Below are positions 13,985 to 21,369 of a stretch of DNA of 27,375 bases, piece by piece. The notes beneath the pieces are model-generated. The model did not search any database, had not been told where the DNA came from, and worked only from the letters and a program-made list of their open reading frames with translations. The stretch is from JAKAXG01 sp035702985. Lineage in GTDB: Bacteria > Actinomycetota > Acidimicrobiia > Acidimicrobiales > Palsa-688. Each line of letters begins with the position of its first letter. The stretch's first letter is position 1. The position numbers and the translations under genes were made by a program. Location: positions 1 through 27,375 of the forward strand of contig DASSZD010000090.1 of NCBI GenBank assembly GCA_035702985.1, written 5' to 3'.

Positions 13985-15868
13985 ATGCTTCGACCGCTAG
14001 CAGGTCTAGCTCTGGCTCTCGGCGCCCTGGCGCCCCCGGCGGGCGGTTCCCTCGGTTCGCGGCCGGCCCCGGCCGTCTCGCCGGCCGCCGCGCTGGAAGC
14101 GGCGGCCGGCGGGTCGGTCAACTGCGTGGCCCCGCCGTCCAGCTGGCCGCTGGCCGACCGGCTCAACCAGCTGCTGATGGTGGGCGGCCAGTTCTCCGAC
14201 CTGTCGGCGTCGGCTCCTGAGGCGTCGGCGGGAGTGGGCGGCTTCGTGCTGTTCGGTCAGCCGCCGGCCGGGTCGGGGCCGTCCATCCGGTCCGGGATCG
14301 CCCAGCTGGCCACCGATGCCAGCAGCACCGGCAAGGTGGTGCCGTGGATGTCAACCGACGAGGAGGGCGGCCCCATCGCCCGCCTGTCCAATGTCATAGG
14401 GCCCCTGCCGTCGCCCCGCCAGATGGCCGCCCAGTGGACCCCTTCCCAGGTCGGCTCCACCATGGCCAGCCACGGGGCGGCCATGAGGTCGCTCGGGATC
14501 ACCATGGACCTGGCCCCGGTGATGGACACCGCCAGCCCGTCCGACACGGTCGCCGGTGAGAACTACCGGTCGTTCAGCCAGTCCCCCCAGACGGTGGCCG
14601 CCTATGGCAACGCCTACTGGGCCGGTCTCCGCCAGGCCGGGGTGGTCCCGGTGATCAAGCACTTCCCCGGCCTGGGCCACGCCAACGCCGACACCGACAC
14701 CAGCCCGGCCAGCACCCCGCCCCTGTCGCAGCTGCAGTCCGACGACCTCATCCCCTTCGCCTCGGCCATCTCCGCCGGCGCCCCCGTGGTGATGGTGGGG
14801 AACATGAGCGTGCCCGGCCTGACCGGAGGGCAGCCGGCCAGCCTGTCGCCGGCGGCCTACTCGCTGCTGCGCCAGACGTACCACTTCGCCGGGGTGGCGC
14901 TCACCGACGACCTCCACGCGGTGGCCGTGTCGTCCGCCGGCTACAGCCAGGCGCAGGCCGCCACCGCCGCCATCGAGGCCGGTGCCGACATGGCCATGAT
15001 CGACGCCTCCGGCTGGCCGGCGGCGGTCACCGCCCTGACCGCCGCAGTCCAGGACGGCAGCCTGTCGCTGACCCGGGTCGACGCGTCGGTGTCGCGGGTC
15101 CTGGCGGCCAAGGGGCTGCAGATCTGCTCCACCGTTTCCATGGCCGCCGCCCCGGGTGGCAGCGGGTACTGGATCGCCGGCAACGGCGGGTCGGTCCAGG
15201 CGTTCGGGTCCGCCGGTTCCTACGGTTCGCCGAGCGGGACGCGTCTGAACAAGCCGGTGGTGGGCATGGCCGCCACCCCCGACGGGAAGGGCTACTGGCT
15301 GGTGGCGTCGGACGGAGGCATCTTCAGCTACGGGGACGCCGGCTTCCACGGTTCGACCGGGTCGATGCACCTGAACCAGCCGGTGGTGGGAATGGCCGCG
15401 ACCCCCGACGGGAAGGGCTACTGGATGGTGGCGTCCGATGGCGGGATCTTCAGCTTCGGGGACGCCGGCTTCTTCGGCTCGACGGGGTCGATGCACCTGA
15501 ACCAGCCGGTGGTGGGCATGGTGCCCACCCCGGATGGGGGTGGCTACTGGCTGGTGGCGTCGGACGGAGGCATCTTCAGCTTCGGGGACGCCCGGTTCTT
15601 CGGCTCGACCGGGTCGATGCACCTGAACCGGCCGGTGGTGGGGATGGCGGCGACCCCTGACGGCAAGGGCTACTGGATGGTGGCGTCCGATGGGGGCATC
15701 TTCACATTCGGGGACGCCGGCTTCTTCGGTTCGACGGGGTCGATGCACCTGAACCGGCCGGTGGTGGGGATGGCCCCGACCTCCGACGGGGGCGGCTACT
15801 GGCTGGTGGCCTCGGATGGAGGCATCTTCACCTTCGGCGACGCCCGGTTCTACGGGTCCGGCGTCTGA
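13985..15868 (+). CDS. Secreted glycoside hydrolase family 3 protein with C-terminal GYW repeats
   Basis: The 627-residue protein starts with a Sec-type signal peptide (MLRPLAGLALALGALAPPAG). Residues about 50-375 are a GH3 N-terminal (NagZ-like) TIM barrel: STDEEGGPIAR at 123-133, KHFPGLGH at 225-232 and ALTDDLHA at 305-312, where Asp308 is in the nucleophile position. The Asp-x-His dyad of true NagZ is replaced around ADTDTSPAST, so acid/base catalysis may differ or be lost. Residues 385-627 are six 42-residue repeats of a type common on secreted proteins of Acidimicrobiia-like bacteria. ATG 13985 has GGAAGGTGG (13971-13979) as its ribosome-binding site. Likely role: cell-wall or exopolysaccharide hydrolysis or binding outside the cell. 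Confidence 0.9.
   Translation: MLRPLAGLALALGALAPPAGGSLGSRPAPAVSPAAALEAAAGGSVNCVAPPSSWPLADRLNQLLMVGGQFSDLSASAPEASAGVGGFVLFGQPPAGSGPSIRSGIAQLATDASSTGKVVPWMSTDEEGGPIARLSNVIGPLPSPRQMAAQWTPSQVGSTMASHGAAMRSLGITMDLAPVMDTASPSDTVAGENYRSFSQSPQTVAAYGNAYWAGLRQAGVVPVIKHFPGLGHANADTDTSPASTPPLSQLQSDDLIPFASAISAGAPVVMVGNMSVPGLTGGQPASLSPAAYSLLRQTYHFAGVALTDDLHAVAVSSAGYSQAQAATAAIEAGADMAMIDASGWPAAVTALTAAVQDGSLSLTRVDASVSRVLAAKGLQICSTVSMAAAPGGSGYWIAGNGGSVQAFGSAGSYGSPSGTRLNKPVVGMAATPDGKGYWLVASDGGIFSYGDAGFHGSTGSMHLNQPVVGMAATPDGKGYWMVASDGGIFSFGDAGFFGSTGSMHLNQPVVGMVPTPDGGGYWLVASDGGIFSFGDARFFGSTGSMHLNRPVVGMAATPDGKGYWMVASDGGIFTFGDAGFFGSTGSMHLNRPVVGMAPTSDGGGYWLVASDGGIFTFGDARFYGSGV
15137..15865 (+). repeat. Six 126-bp in-frame repeats (42-residue GYWLVASDGGIF units)
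   Basis: Units start at 15137 (divergent), 15263, 15389, 15515, 15641 and 15767 (truncated to 33 residues). The core reads DGKGYWLVASDGGIFSFGDA followed by FFGSTGSMHLN and PVVGM. The middle units are nearly identical at DNA level and alternate GKGYWMV with GGGYWLV, so pairs of units were probably duplicated. The units probably form beta-propeller blades or a similar beta-rich surface module. Confidence 0.92.
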
Positions 15869-15934
15869 GCCGGGTCCCTTCCCGGCGCCATAGTTGGCCT
15901 TCCGTTGTGATCCAGTTGATCTTGGCTTGCGAAA

Positions 15935-16020
15935 GTTGGCCCCGTAGAAGGGGCTGGCCGAGGGCAGTCGACCAGTCACAGAAGCGGCTCGCGCTGGGCG
16001 GGGCGAGCCGCTTCTGTGAC
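15935..16020 (+). terminator. Double hairpin ending in a perfect 18-bp stem
   Basis: A first hairpin (stem 15935-15943 with 15950-15958, two of the nine pairs next to the loop end being G-U-rich, loop GTAGAA) is followed by a perfect 18-bp stem (15975-15992 with 16003-16020) around a 10-base loop, GCTGGGCGGG. There is no T-tract after it. It lies 106 bases behind the GH3 stop and before the plus-strand gene at about 16114, so the simplest reading is a terminator. A small RNA is discussed in the findings. Confidence 0.65.
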
Positions 16021-16113
16021 ACATCCCCCAGCGTCAGGGCGACCGGGCCAGGGACCCTCCGGCCGGGCGTAGGCCTAGTCTGAGAGGTCATCACCGCCCT
16101 CGCGCTGGCCTCG

Positions 16114-16503
16114 TTGTTCGGGCTGTCCACCAACACCGCTCTGGTGATCCTGTTCGTGCTGCTGCCGTTCGTGCTGGCCGCCGTCATCTTCCCGCTGGTG
16201 CAGTGGCGGCACTCCGGGGGTCCCCGGCCGGTGCGCACCTCCGAGATCCTGTCCGGGGGGCTCCCCGGCCGGGCCCAGATCCTGTCGGTGCAGCCGCTCG
16301 GCTCGGTGCTGGACGCCCGGCCCATGGTCCGCTTCCGGCTGATGGTCAGCAGCGGCGCCCGCCCCGAACCGTTCGAGTTGGAGGTGGTGCAGTCCTTCCC
16401 CCGGGCGGCGGCCCGGCGGTTCCGGCCCGGTGAGTCCGTCGACGTGCGCCTGACGCCCGACCTGTCCCAGGGCGCGGTGGTCTGGAGCGACCTCCCGACC
16501 TGA
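16114..16503 (+). CDS. Small single-pass membrane protein of unknown function
   Basis: The product (129 residues from TTG 16114) has one N-terminal membrane helix, ALVILFVLLPFVLAAVIFPL. A cytosolic or extracytoplasmic beta-rich domain follows, running from ARPMVRFRLMV through FELEVVQSFP to VDVRLTPDLSQGAVVW. I do not recognise the family. The start is a problem: the frame is open back to TGA 16081-16083 without ATG or GTG. Candidates are TTG 16114, CTG 16105 and ATC 16090, the last lying three bases after GAGAGG (16082-16087) and eight after a TAGTCT hexamer. The true product may be about eight residues longer. Confidence 0.6.
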   Translation: MFGLSTNTALVILFVLLPFVLAAVIFPLVQWRHSGGPRPVRTSEILSGGLPGRAQILSVQPLGSVLDARPMVRFRLMVSSGARPEPFELEVVQSFPRAAARRFRPGESVDVRLTPDLSQGAVVWSDLPT

Positions 16504-16536
16504 CCCCCGGCGGTCCCGCGGCCCCGGCGGCCGCCG

Positions 16537-17094
16537 CTACCAGGGGCGGGTGTCGGGGATGGCCCGCCAGGTGCGGCGGAACGCCTCCGCCCGCTCGTGG
16601 GACTGCAGCTCGAACTCGTCGGTGACCACCTCGGCCAGCAGGGCCAGGCGGGCCAGCACGTCGTCGGACCAGTCCCGGGGGACGAAATCGATCACGCACA
16701 GCGCCCCCAGGGCGTGGCCGTCGGAGGTCACCAGCGGGATGCCGGCGTAGGCCGCCACCCCCAGCTCCAGGAAGGCCGGATGGGTGCGGAACTCCGGGTC
16801 GTCGGCCATGCTGTCCACTATCAGCGGCTTGCCGGTACTCACGGCGAACTGGCACATGGAGTAGTCGATGGGGGTCTCACCGCGCTGCGCCAGCTCCTCC
16901 GGCAGGCCCCACTGGGCTGCGAACACCTGGCGTTGACCGTCGACGATGGTGATGAGAGCCACCGGCGCGTCGCACAACTCGGCGGCCAGCACGGCCAGGC
17001 GGGTCATGATCTGGCGGCGGGCCGGGTCCAGGTTGCGGACCTGGCGGACCGCCGTGAGCCGCTGCGGATCACAAAGGGTCGTCGATGCGGTCAT
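16537..17094 (-). CDS. GAF-domain sensor protein
   Basis: The 185-residue protein is almost wholly one GAF domain: LAVLAAELCDAPVALITIVD, GQRQVFAAQWGLPEE, TPIDYSMCQFAVSTGKPLIV, DPEFRTHPAFLELGVAAYAGIPL and DGHALGALCVIDFVPRDWS. This C-x-F-x-V and Y-A-G-x-P-L pattern is typical of stand-alone GAF proteins and of those N-terminal to kinases or diguanylate cyclases; no output domain follows here. The ligand is unknown; Cys in SMCQFAV could support a chromophore or redox role, but this is a guess. ATG 17094 has GGGAGGTG immediately upstream at good spacing. It may modulate a partner encoded elsewhere. Confidence 0.85.
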   Translation of the reverse strand: MTASTTLCDPQRLTAVRQVRNLDPARRQIMTRLAVLAAELCDAPVALITIVDGQRQVFAAQWGLPEELAQRGETPIDYSMCQFAVSTGKPLIVDSMADDPEFRTHPAFLELGVAAYAGIPLVTSDGHALGALCVIDFVPRDWSDDVLARLALLAEVVTDEFELQSHERAEAFRRTWRAIPDTRPW

Positions 17095-17194
17095 CTGACA
17101 CCTCCCGGGCGCCTCCACTGCCCACCGGGAGCAGCGCCGATCGGTCAAGCCTCGCGCAGCACCGGCGGCCCTACAAGCGGTAATCACAGTGTTC

Positions 17195-17214
17195 ACAGGG
17201 GCGAAACGCCCTGT
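17195..17214 (-). terminator. Hairpin behind the WYL gene
   Basis: CAGGGGCG and CGCCCTG pair around AAA with one bulged base, 13 bases behind the WYL regulator stop at 17227 on the minus strand. There is no T-tract. It may separate that gene from the GAF gene, which has its own ribosome-binding site. Confidence 0.4.
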
Positions 17215-17226
17215 TCAGCCGGGGTG

Positions 17227-18180
17227 TCATGAGTTGGCCGAACCCACCGCCGCGCAGTGGGCGGCCAGCGCCACCCGCAGCTCGGGCGGGTCCAGGACCT
17301 GGCACGGAGGGGACAATCCGGCCAGGTAGGCGACCATCCGATCCATGGACCTGGCGCCCAGGTCGGCCACCGTGGACGCCCCGGTCTCATCCAGGATGGC
17401 CAGGGTGCGGGGCAGCAGCCGGACGGCCTGCTCCAGCGGCACCGCCATCCTGATCCGGGCCCGGAACGGGAACTGCATCGACGCCAGCCCGGCGGTGACC
17501 AGCATCACCGGGTCGGGCGGGTCGGTCAGTTCGAACCGGGTGCCCACGCTCCCGGGGGAGCTGATCCGGTCCAGCCGGAACGTGCGCCAGTCCAACCTGT
17601 CCAGGTCCCGGGCCGCCAGGTACCAGCGGGTCCCGGCCCGCACCACCCCGAGCGGCTCGACCAGCCTGGTGGTGTCCCGGCCGTCTTTGTCCCGGTAGAA
17701 GAAGCGGACGCGCTCCCGGGCCGAGCAGGCGTTGGTGAGCAGCACCAGGTGGCCGGCCGGGACCTGCTCCCGGGCCGGGTCGGCTCTCGACAGGGAGGCG
17801 GTGCTCTCGTGGATGGACCGCACCCGTCGGGCCAGGTGGGCCGGCAGCAGCTGCTCCAGCTTGGCCAGGGTGGACACCGCCGACTCCTCCAGGCCGGCCA
17901 CCGAGCCGTCGATGGCCGACCGCAGCCCGATGGCCACGGCGACCGCCTCGTCGTCGTTGAGCAGCAGCGGCGGCAGGGTGCCGCCCCGGCCCAGCCGGTA
18001 ACCGCCGTACGGGCCGGGGACGGCCTCCACCGGGTAGCCCAGGGTGCGCAGCCGGTCGATGTCGCGGCGCACCGTGCGCTCGGTCACCCCCAGCCGGGCG
18101 GCCAGCTCCCCGCCCGCCCAGGACTTCCGGGCCTGCAGCAGGGCCAGCAGCTGGAGCATGCGTCCGGGTGTGTCCCCCAC
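17227..18180 (-). CDS. HTH/WYL-domain transcriptional regulator
   Basis: The 317-residue protein opens with GDTPGRMLQLLALLQARKSW and a DeoR-like helix-turn-helix (AARLGVTERTVRRDIDRLRTLGYPV), then PGPYGGYRLG. The middle carries a WYL domain (RVRFFYRDKDGRDTTRLVEPLGVV and TRWYLAARDLD, with R-L-D-R-I-S) and a WCX-type C-terminal region. WYL domains sense nucleic acids or nucleotides in several bacterial regulators, often of DNA repair or defence. The GTG at 18180 is chosen because it gives the family-typical N-terminus and has GGAAGAG nine bases upstream. The MFS gene lies 115 bases upstream on the same strand and could be a target or co-transcribed. Confidence 0.88.
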   Translation of the reverse strand: MGDTPGRMLQLLALLQARKSWAGGELAARLGVTERTVRRDIDRLRTLGYPVEAVPGPYGGYRLGRGGTLPPLLLNDDEAVAVAIGLRSAIDGSVAGLEESAVSTLAKLEQLLPAHLARRVRSIHESTASLSRADPAREQVPAGHLVLLTNACSARERVRFFYRDKDGRDTTRLVEPLGVVRAGTRWYLAARDLDRLDWRTFRLDRISSPGSVGTRFELTDPPDPVMLVTAGLASMQFPFRARIRMAVPLEQAVRLLPRTLAILDETGASTVADLGARSMDRMVAYLAGLSPPCQVLDPPELRVALAAHCAAVGSANS

Positions 18181-18295
18181 AGGCCCATACTCTTCCAGAA
18201 CCAGGACCGATCCTGTCCGGATCCGGCCCGGGGCGGCCGGTCCGGTACGTCTGGACATCCCCATCAGCAGGCCGGGGCCGGCCCGTCCGGGGCGG

Positions 18296-19498
18296 CTAGC
18301 GGGCTGGGCCGGATGGCTGGGCCGCCTCCGGGACCGGATCCGGGGCCGGGACCCGGTCGGCGACCAGGGCGGCCACGATGGCCAGGGCGCCGGCCCCCCC
18401 GGCCAGCCCGAACGAGGCGTGGGGGCCGGCCCAGGTGAGCACCGCCCCCGACGCCGCGTTGCCGAGGGCGCCCCCGGCCACGAAGGCGCTCGACAGCCAG
18501 CCGAACGCCTCGGTGGCCACCTCGGACGGCACCGCCGAGCCGACGTGGCCGTACAGGCCGCCCAGGGCCGGGGCGATGCTGGCGCCGCCCACGAACAGGA
18601 GCACGGCCAGGACCACCGGGCCGGGGGCGGCGGCCAGGCTGGCCAGGTGGACGGCGGCCAGGGCCACCAGCGGGGCCAGCGGGGTGGTGGCCCGGACCCG
18701 GCCGCCCCAGATCAGGCCGCCGATCATGGACCCGGCGCTCCAGAGCGCGTACAGCAGTCCGGCGGTCCCGGCGTGGGACCGCCCGCCGACGGTCGCCACC
18801 ACGGCCACGTCGCAGGCGCTGAGGCCGCACACCAGGAGCAGGCCGGCGACCAGGAGCATCACCAGGCGCGGCTCGGACCGCATCGCCAGCCGGGCGCCCG
18901 CCTCCCGGCGCCGCTCCCCGGCGGCCGCCGGGTGGGCCGAGAAGGCGATCAGGCCGGCCGCCCCCAACCCGCCGGCCAGGAGCAGGGCGGCCCCGGGGCC
19001 GGCGCCCGCCGTCACCCCGGCGACCAGGGCCGGGCCGGCCACGAATGCCAGCTCCTGGAAGGTGGCGTCCAGCGCGTACATGGTGCGCAGCGGCGCCCCG
19101 TCGAGCAGCACCGGCCACATGGCCCGCACCACCGCTGCGATCGGCGGGGCGCACAGCCCGGCCAGAGCGGCCGTCACCAGCAGCAACCCGACCGGCCGGC
19201 CGGCGGCCCACCACACGGCGGCCAGCAGGCCGGTCCAGGCCAGGCTGAGCGGCGGGACCACGGTGCGCCGGCCGAAGGCGTCCACCAGCCGGCCCACCAG
19301 CGGGCCGGCCACCCCCGAACCCACCGTGTAGACCGCGCTGACCAGGCCGGCCCGGGCGTAGCTGCCCCCGTGGCTGGTGACCAGCAGGATCAGGGCCAGG
19401 CTGGTCATGCCCCACGGCAGGCGGGCGACCAGCGACGCCGCGAACAGCGCTCCGATGGGCCGCTGCCGGAGGAGGGCTATGTAGCGGCCGGCGGACAC
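18296..19498 (-). CDS. Major facilitator superfamily transporter
   Basis: The 400-residue protein has about twelve hydrophobic segments and the MFS loop motif GPLVGRLVDAFGRRTVVPP between helices 2 and 3. A longer central loop (AHPAAAGERRREAGARLAMR) separates the two six-helix halves. The length fits an exporter of the drug/sugar-efflux type in Actinobacteria. The substrate is unknown. GTG 19498 gives an N-terminus of normal length (SAGRYIALLRQRPIGALF). It lies upstream of the WYL regulator on the same strand. Confidence 0.9.
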   Translation of the reverse strand: MSAGRYIALLRQRPIGALFAASLVARLPWGMTSLALILLVTSHGGSYARAGLVSAVYTVGSGVAGPLVGRLVDAFGRRTVVPPLSLAWTGLLAAVWWAAGRPVGLLLVTAALAGLCAPPIAAVVRAMWPVLLDGAPLRTMYALDATFQELAFVAGPALVAGVTAGAGPGAALLLAGGLGAAGLIAFSAHPAAAGERRREAGARLAMRSEPRLVMLLVAGLLLVCGLSACDVAVVATVGGRSHAGTAGLLYALWSAGSMIGGLIWGGRVRATTPLAPLVALAAVHLASLAAAPGPVVLAVLLFVGGASIAPALGGLYGHVGSAVPSEVATEAFGWLSSAFVAGGALGNAASGAVLTWAGPHASFGLAGGAGALAIVAALVADRVPAPDPVPEAAQPSGPAR

Positions 19499-19579
19499 GG
19501 TGGGCCATTCTGGCGCGACCGGGTGACGCCGGCGGGCCGATTGAGGCCGCCGGGGGACCCGGCGCTCAACGGTAGGTGT

Positions 19580-19891
19580 TCAGGGGATGCGGATGTCGTG
19601 GTGGGCGGCGGCGAAGAGGCGTTCGTCGGCGGACAGGTCGGCGTCGCGCACCGGCACCACCAGGCTCCAGTGGGCCCCGACCGGGCAGCGCTGGATGCGG
19701 GCGATGCCGAGGTCGACGGCCTTCAGCTTGATGCCCGGGATCCACAGGGTGGTGAACAGGTGGCCCTGCCGGCAGCGGACCACCACGTCGCCTCCCACCC
19801 GGTAACCCAGGCGGCGGGCTATGAGCGTGCCGGCCACGAACAGCCCGGCGATGGCGAGGAACTGCTTCCAAGGGTCCCGGATCCACGGCAT
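19580..19891 (-). CDS. Small membrane protein with a C/H zinc-like motif
   Basis: The 103-residue protein starts MPWIRDPWKQFLAIAGLFVA with one membrane helix (to about residue 27). A compact domain follows with CRQGHLFTTLWIPG and, 20-odd residues later, IQRCPVGAHWSLVVPV, giving a C-x3-H ... C-x4-H pattern likely to hold zinc. Similar small proteins occur across Actinobacteria, without a function known to me. ATG 19891 is preferred over 20020 because the extra residues are low-complexity and GGGGTGAAG precedes the ATG. It is divergent from the lipocalin-like gene at 20005 and 81 bases upstream of the MFS gene. Confidence 0.75.
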   Translation of the reverse strand: MPWIRDPWKQFLAIAGLFVAGTLIARRLGYRVGGDVVVRCRQGHLFTTLWIPGIKLKAVDLGIARIQRCPVGAHWSLVVPVRDADLSADERLFAAAHHDIRIP

Positions 19892-20004
19892 CTGCTTCAC
19901 CCCATGCGGTCGGATCGCCGGTGCGGGCGGCCTGTGCCCGCCCGGCCGGCTGGCGTCAGCCGCGGCCAGGGTAGCCCCCGGGCCCGGACCGAGAGGGCAG
20001 ACTC

Positions 20005-21012
20005 GTGCCCATGGCCACACCGACGGCGATGGACGAGCTCTTCGTGCACCAGACCCCGCTGCTCCTCCCCGGGGTGTCGCAGCGCAGCCCCCACTGGCGG
20101 GAGAGCTACTTCTTCGAGCTGCACCGGCCCGACGCCGCCGGCGACGTCCTGTTCTTCACCATGGCCCACTACCCGGCCGCCGAGCGGATGGACTCCCTGC
20201 AGATGGGCCGGGTGGGCGGGGCCCCGGTCCTGGGCCGGCTGGAGCGGCCCTACGGCGACGACCCCCACACCACCGACGTGGGCGGGGCCCGGGTGGAGGT
20301 GATCCGACCGTTCGAGGAGTTGAGGCTGTGGGCCGATCCGGACCGGGCGGCGGTGGGCCTGGACCTGACCTTCCGGGCCCGGACCCGGCCCTACGGGCTC
20401 AGGAGGGGAACGCTCAGGGCCGGCGACGAGATCATCTGGGACCAGAGCCACATCCTGCAGTCGGGCACCTACACCGGCACCTACACCCACGAGGGGCGCA
20501 CGTTCGAGGTGGACGGCTGGACCGGCCAGCGCGACCACTCCTGGGGGATCCGCGACCACGGCCGCTGCCCGCTGTGGATGTGGTTCCAGATCCAGTTGGA
20601 GGACGGCTTTCTCGGGGTTTGGCACTGGGAGTACGCCAACGGGGCCCGGGTGTACACCGATGGGTGCTGGGCCGGGACCGACCGGTCCGAGCCGGTGCCG
20701 GTCATCGACTTCAGCCATGACATGGCCTGGACCGGCGTCGACGGCGGGCCGGCCGGCTACGGGACCGACGGCCAGGGGGTCACCGGCCTCAACGGCACCT
20801 GCACCTTCACCCTGGAGGGCGGCCGGCGGATCACCGTCGAGGCGGCGGGAACCTTCGACCGGCCCTACGAGCCGTTCCACCGGGGCGGCCTGTCCCAGAT
20901 GCGGGTGCGCACCGGCGACGGCCGGGAAGGGACGGCCATCTACGAGATCACCGGCGCCCGCCACCACCGCTACTTCCCCGACGCTGCGGTGGAGGGCCGC
21001 CTGCCGGCCTGA
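20005..21012 (+). CDS. AttH/CrtC-like lipocalin-fold protein
   Basis: The 335-residue protein has no signal peptide or membrane segment. It shows features of the AttH/CrtC (hydroxyneurosporene synthase-like) group: PHWRESYFFELHRPD near the start, DQSHILQSGTYTGTY in the middle, and the diagnostic DGWTGQRDHSWGIRD followed by WMWFQIQLEDG. Known members act on carotenoids or other lipids, or bind them. In Actinobacteria many relatives sit near lipid and steroid genes, but no such context is seen here. The GTG at 20005 has GAGAGGG seven bases upstream; ATG 20011 is the alternative. Function beyond a lipid-related fold is inference. Confidence 0.7.
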   Translation: MPMATPTAMDELFVHQTPLLLPGVSQRSPHWRESYFFELHRPDAAGDVLFFTMAHYPAAERMDSLQMGRVGGAPVLGRLERPYGDDPHTTDVGGARVEVIRPFEELRLWADPDRAAVGLDLTFRARTRPYGLRRGTLRAGDEIIWDQSHILQSGTYTGTYTHEGRTFEVDGWTGQRDHSWGIRDHGRCPLWMWFQIQLEDGFLGVWHWEYANGARVYTDGCWAGTDRSEPVPVIDFSHDMAWTGVDGGPAGYGTDGQGVTGLNGTCTFTLEGGRRITVEAAGTFDRPYEPFHRGGLSQMRVRTGDGREGTAIYEITGARHHRYFPDAAVEGRLPA

Positions 21013-21054
21013 CGGCGGGTCCCGGCTGCCGGCCAGACGGACGGGCGGTGGGTC

Positions 21055-21369
21055 TCAGCCGCCGGCCATGGCCCCGACCACGCAGAACGGCTCGGCTCCG
21101 GCCAGGACCGGGTCGGGCAGCGGGGCTTCGGGCGGGTCGTGGGACAGGTCGTCGCCGCCGGCGTAGAAGCGGATGAACGGCCGGCGCCTCATGGTCGCCG
21201 GGTCCCGGATGGTGCCCCGCAGGGGCGGGTAGGCCGTCTCCAGGGCGTCCATCACCGCGGCCTGGGTGGCCGGGCCGGCGTCGTCGTCGACGGCGAGGCG
21301 CACCTCGTGCGACACGCCCGCCAGGTTCCGCAGGTGGTGGGGCAGCACCACCCGGATCACGCACGTCAC
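21055..21369 (-). CDS. MoaD/ThiS-type ubiquitin-like sulfur-carrier protein
   Basis: The 104-residue protein begins CVIRVVLPHHLRNLAGV and continues through a helix (TQAAVMDALETAYPPLRGTI) to RPFIRFYAGGDDLSH and AEPFCVVGAMAGG. This is the beta-grasp order of MoaD/ThiS, with the C-terminal Gly-Gly that an E1-like enzyme adenylates and thiolates. It is longer than usual (about 80-90 residues) by an internal segment (PPEAPLPDPVLAG). The GTG start at 21369 overlaps the stop of the Asp-box propeller gene by four bases, so the two are made together. No MoeB/ThiF or molybdopterin gene is in the window, although a remnant of a molybdoenzyme lies 1.2 kb away. Confidence 0.85.
   Translation of the reverse strand: MTCVIRVVLPHHLRNLAGVSHEVRLAVDDDAGPATQAAVMDALETAYPPLRGTIRDPATMRRRPFIRFYAGGDDLSHDPPEAPLPDPVLAGAEPFCVVGAMAGG

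Noticed and set aside
15137..15865. The regular 126-bp units as a CRISPR array
   Set aside because: The units are contiguous, coding and without spacers.
18044..20302. A 752-codon plus-strand frame
   Set aside because: It runs opposite the MFS and WYL genes, which have clear family motifs; the product is low-complexity Gly/Gln/Arg, typical of antisense frames in high-GC DNA.
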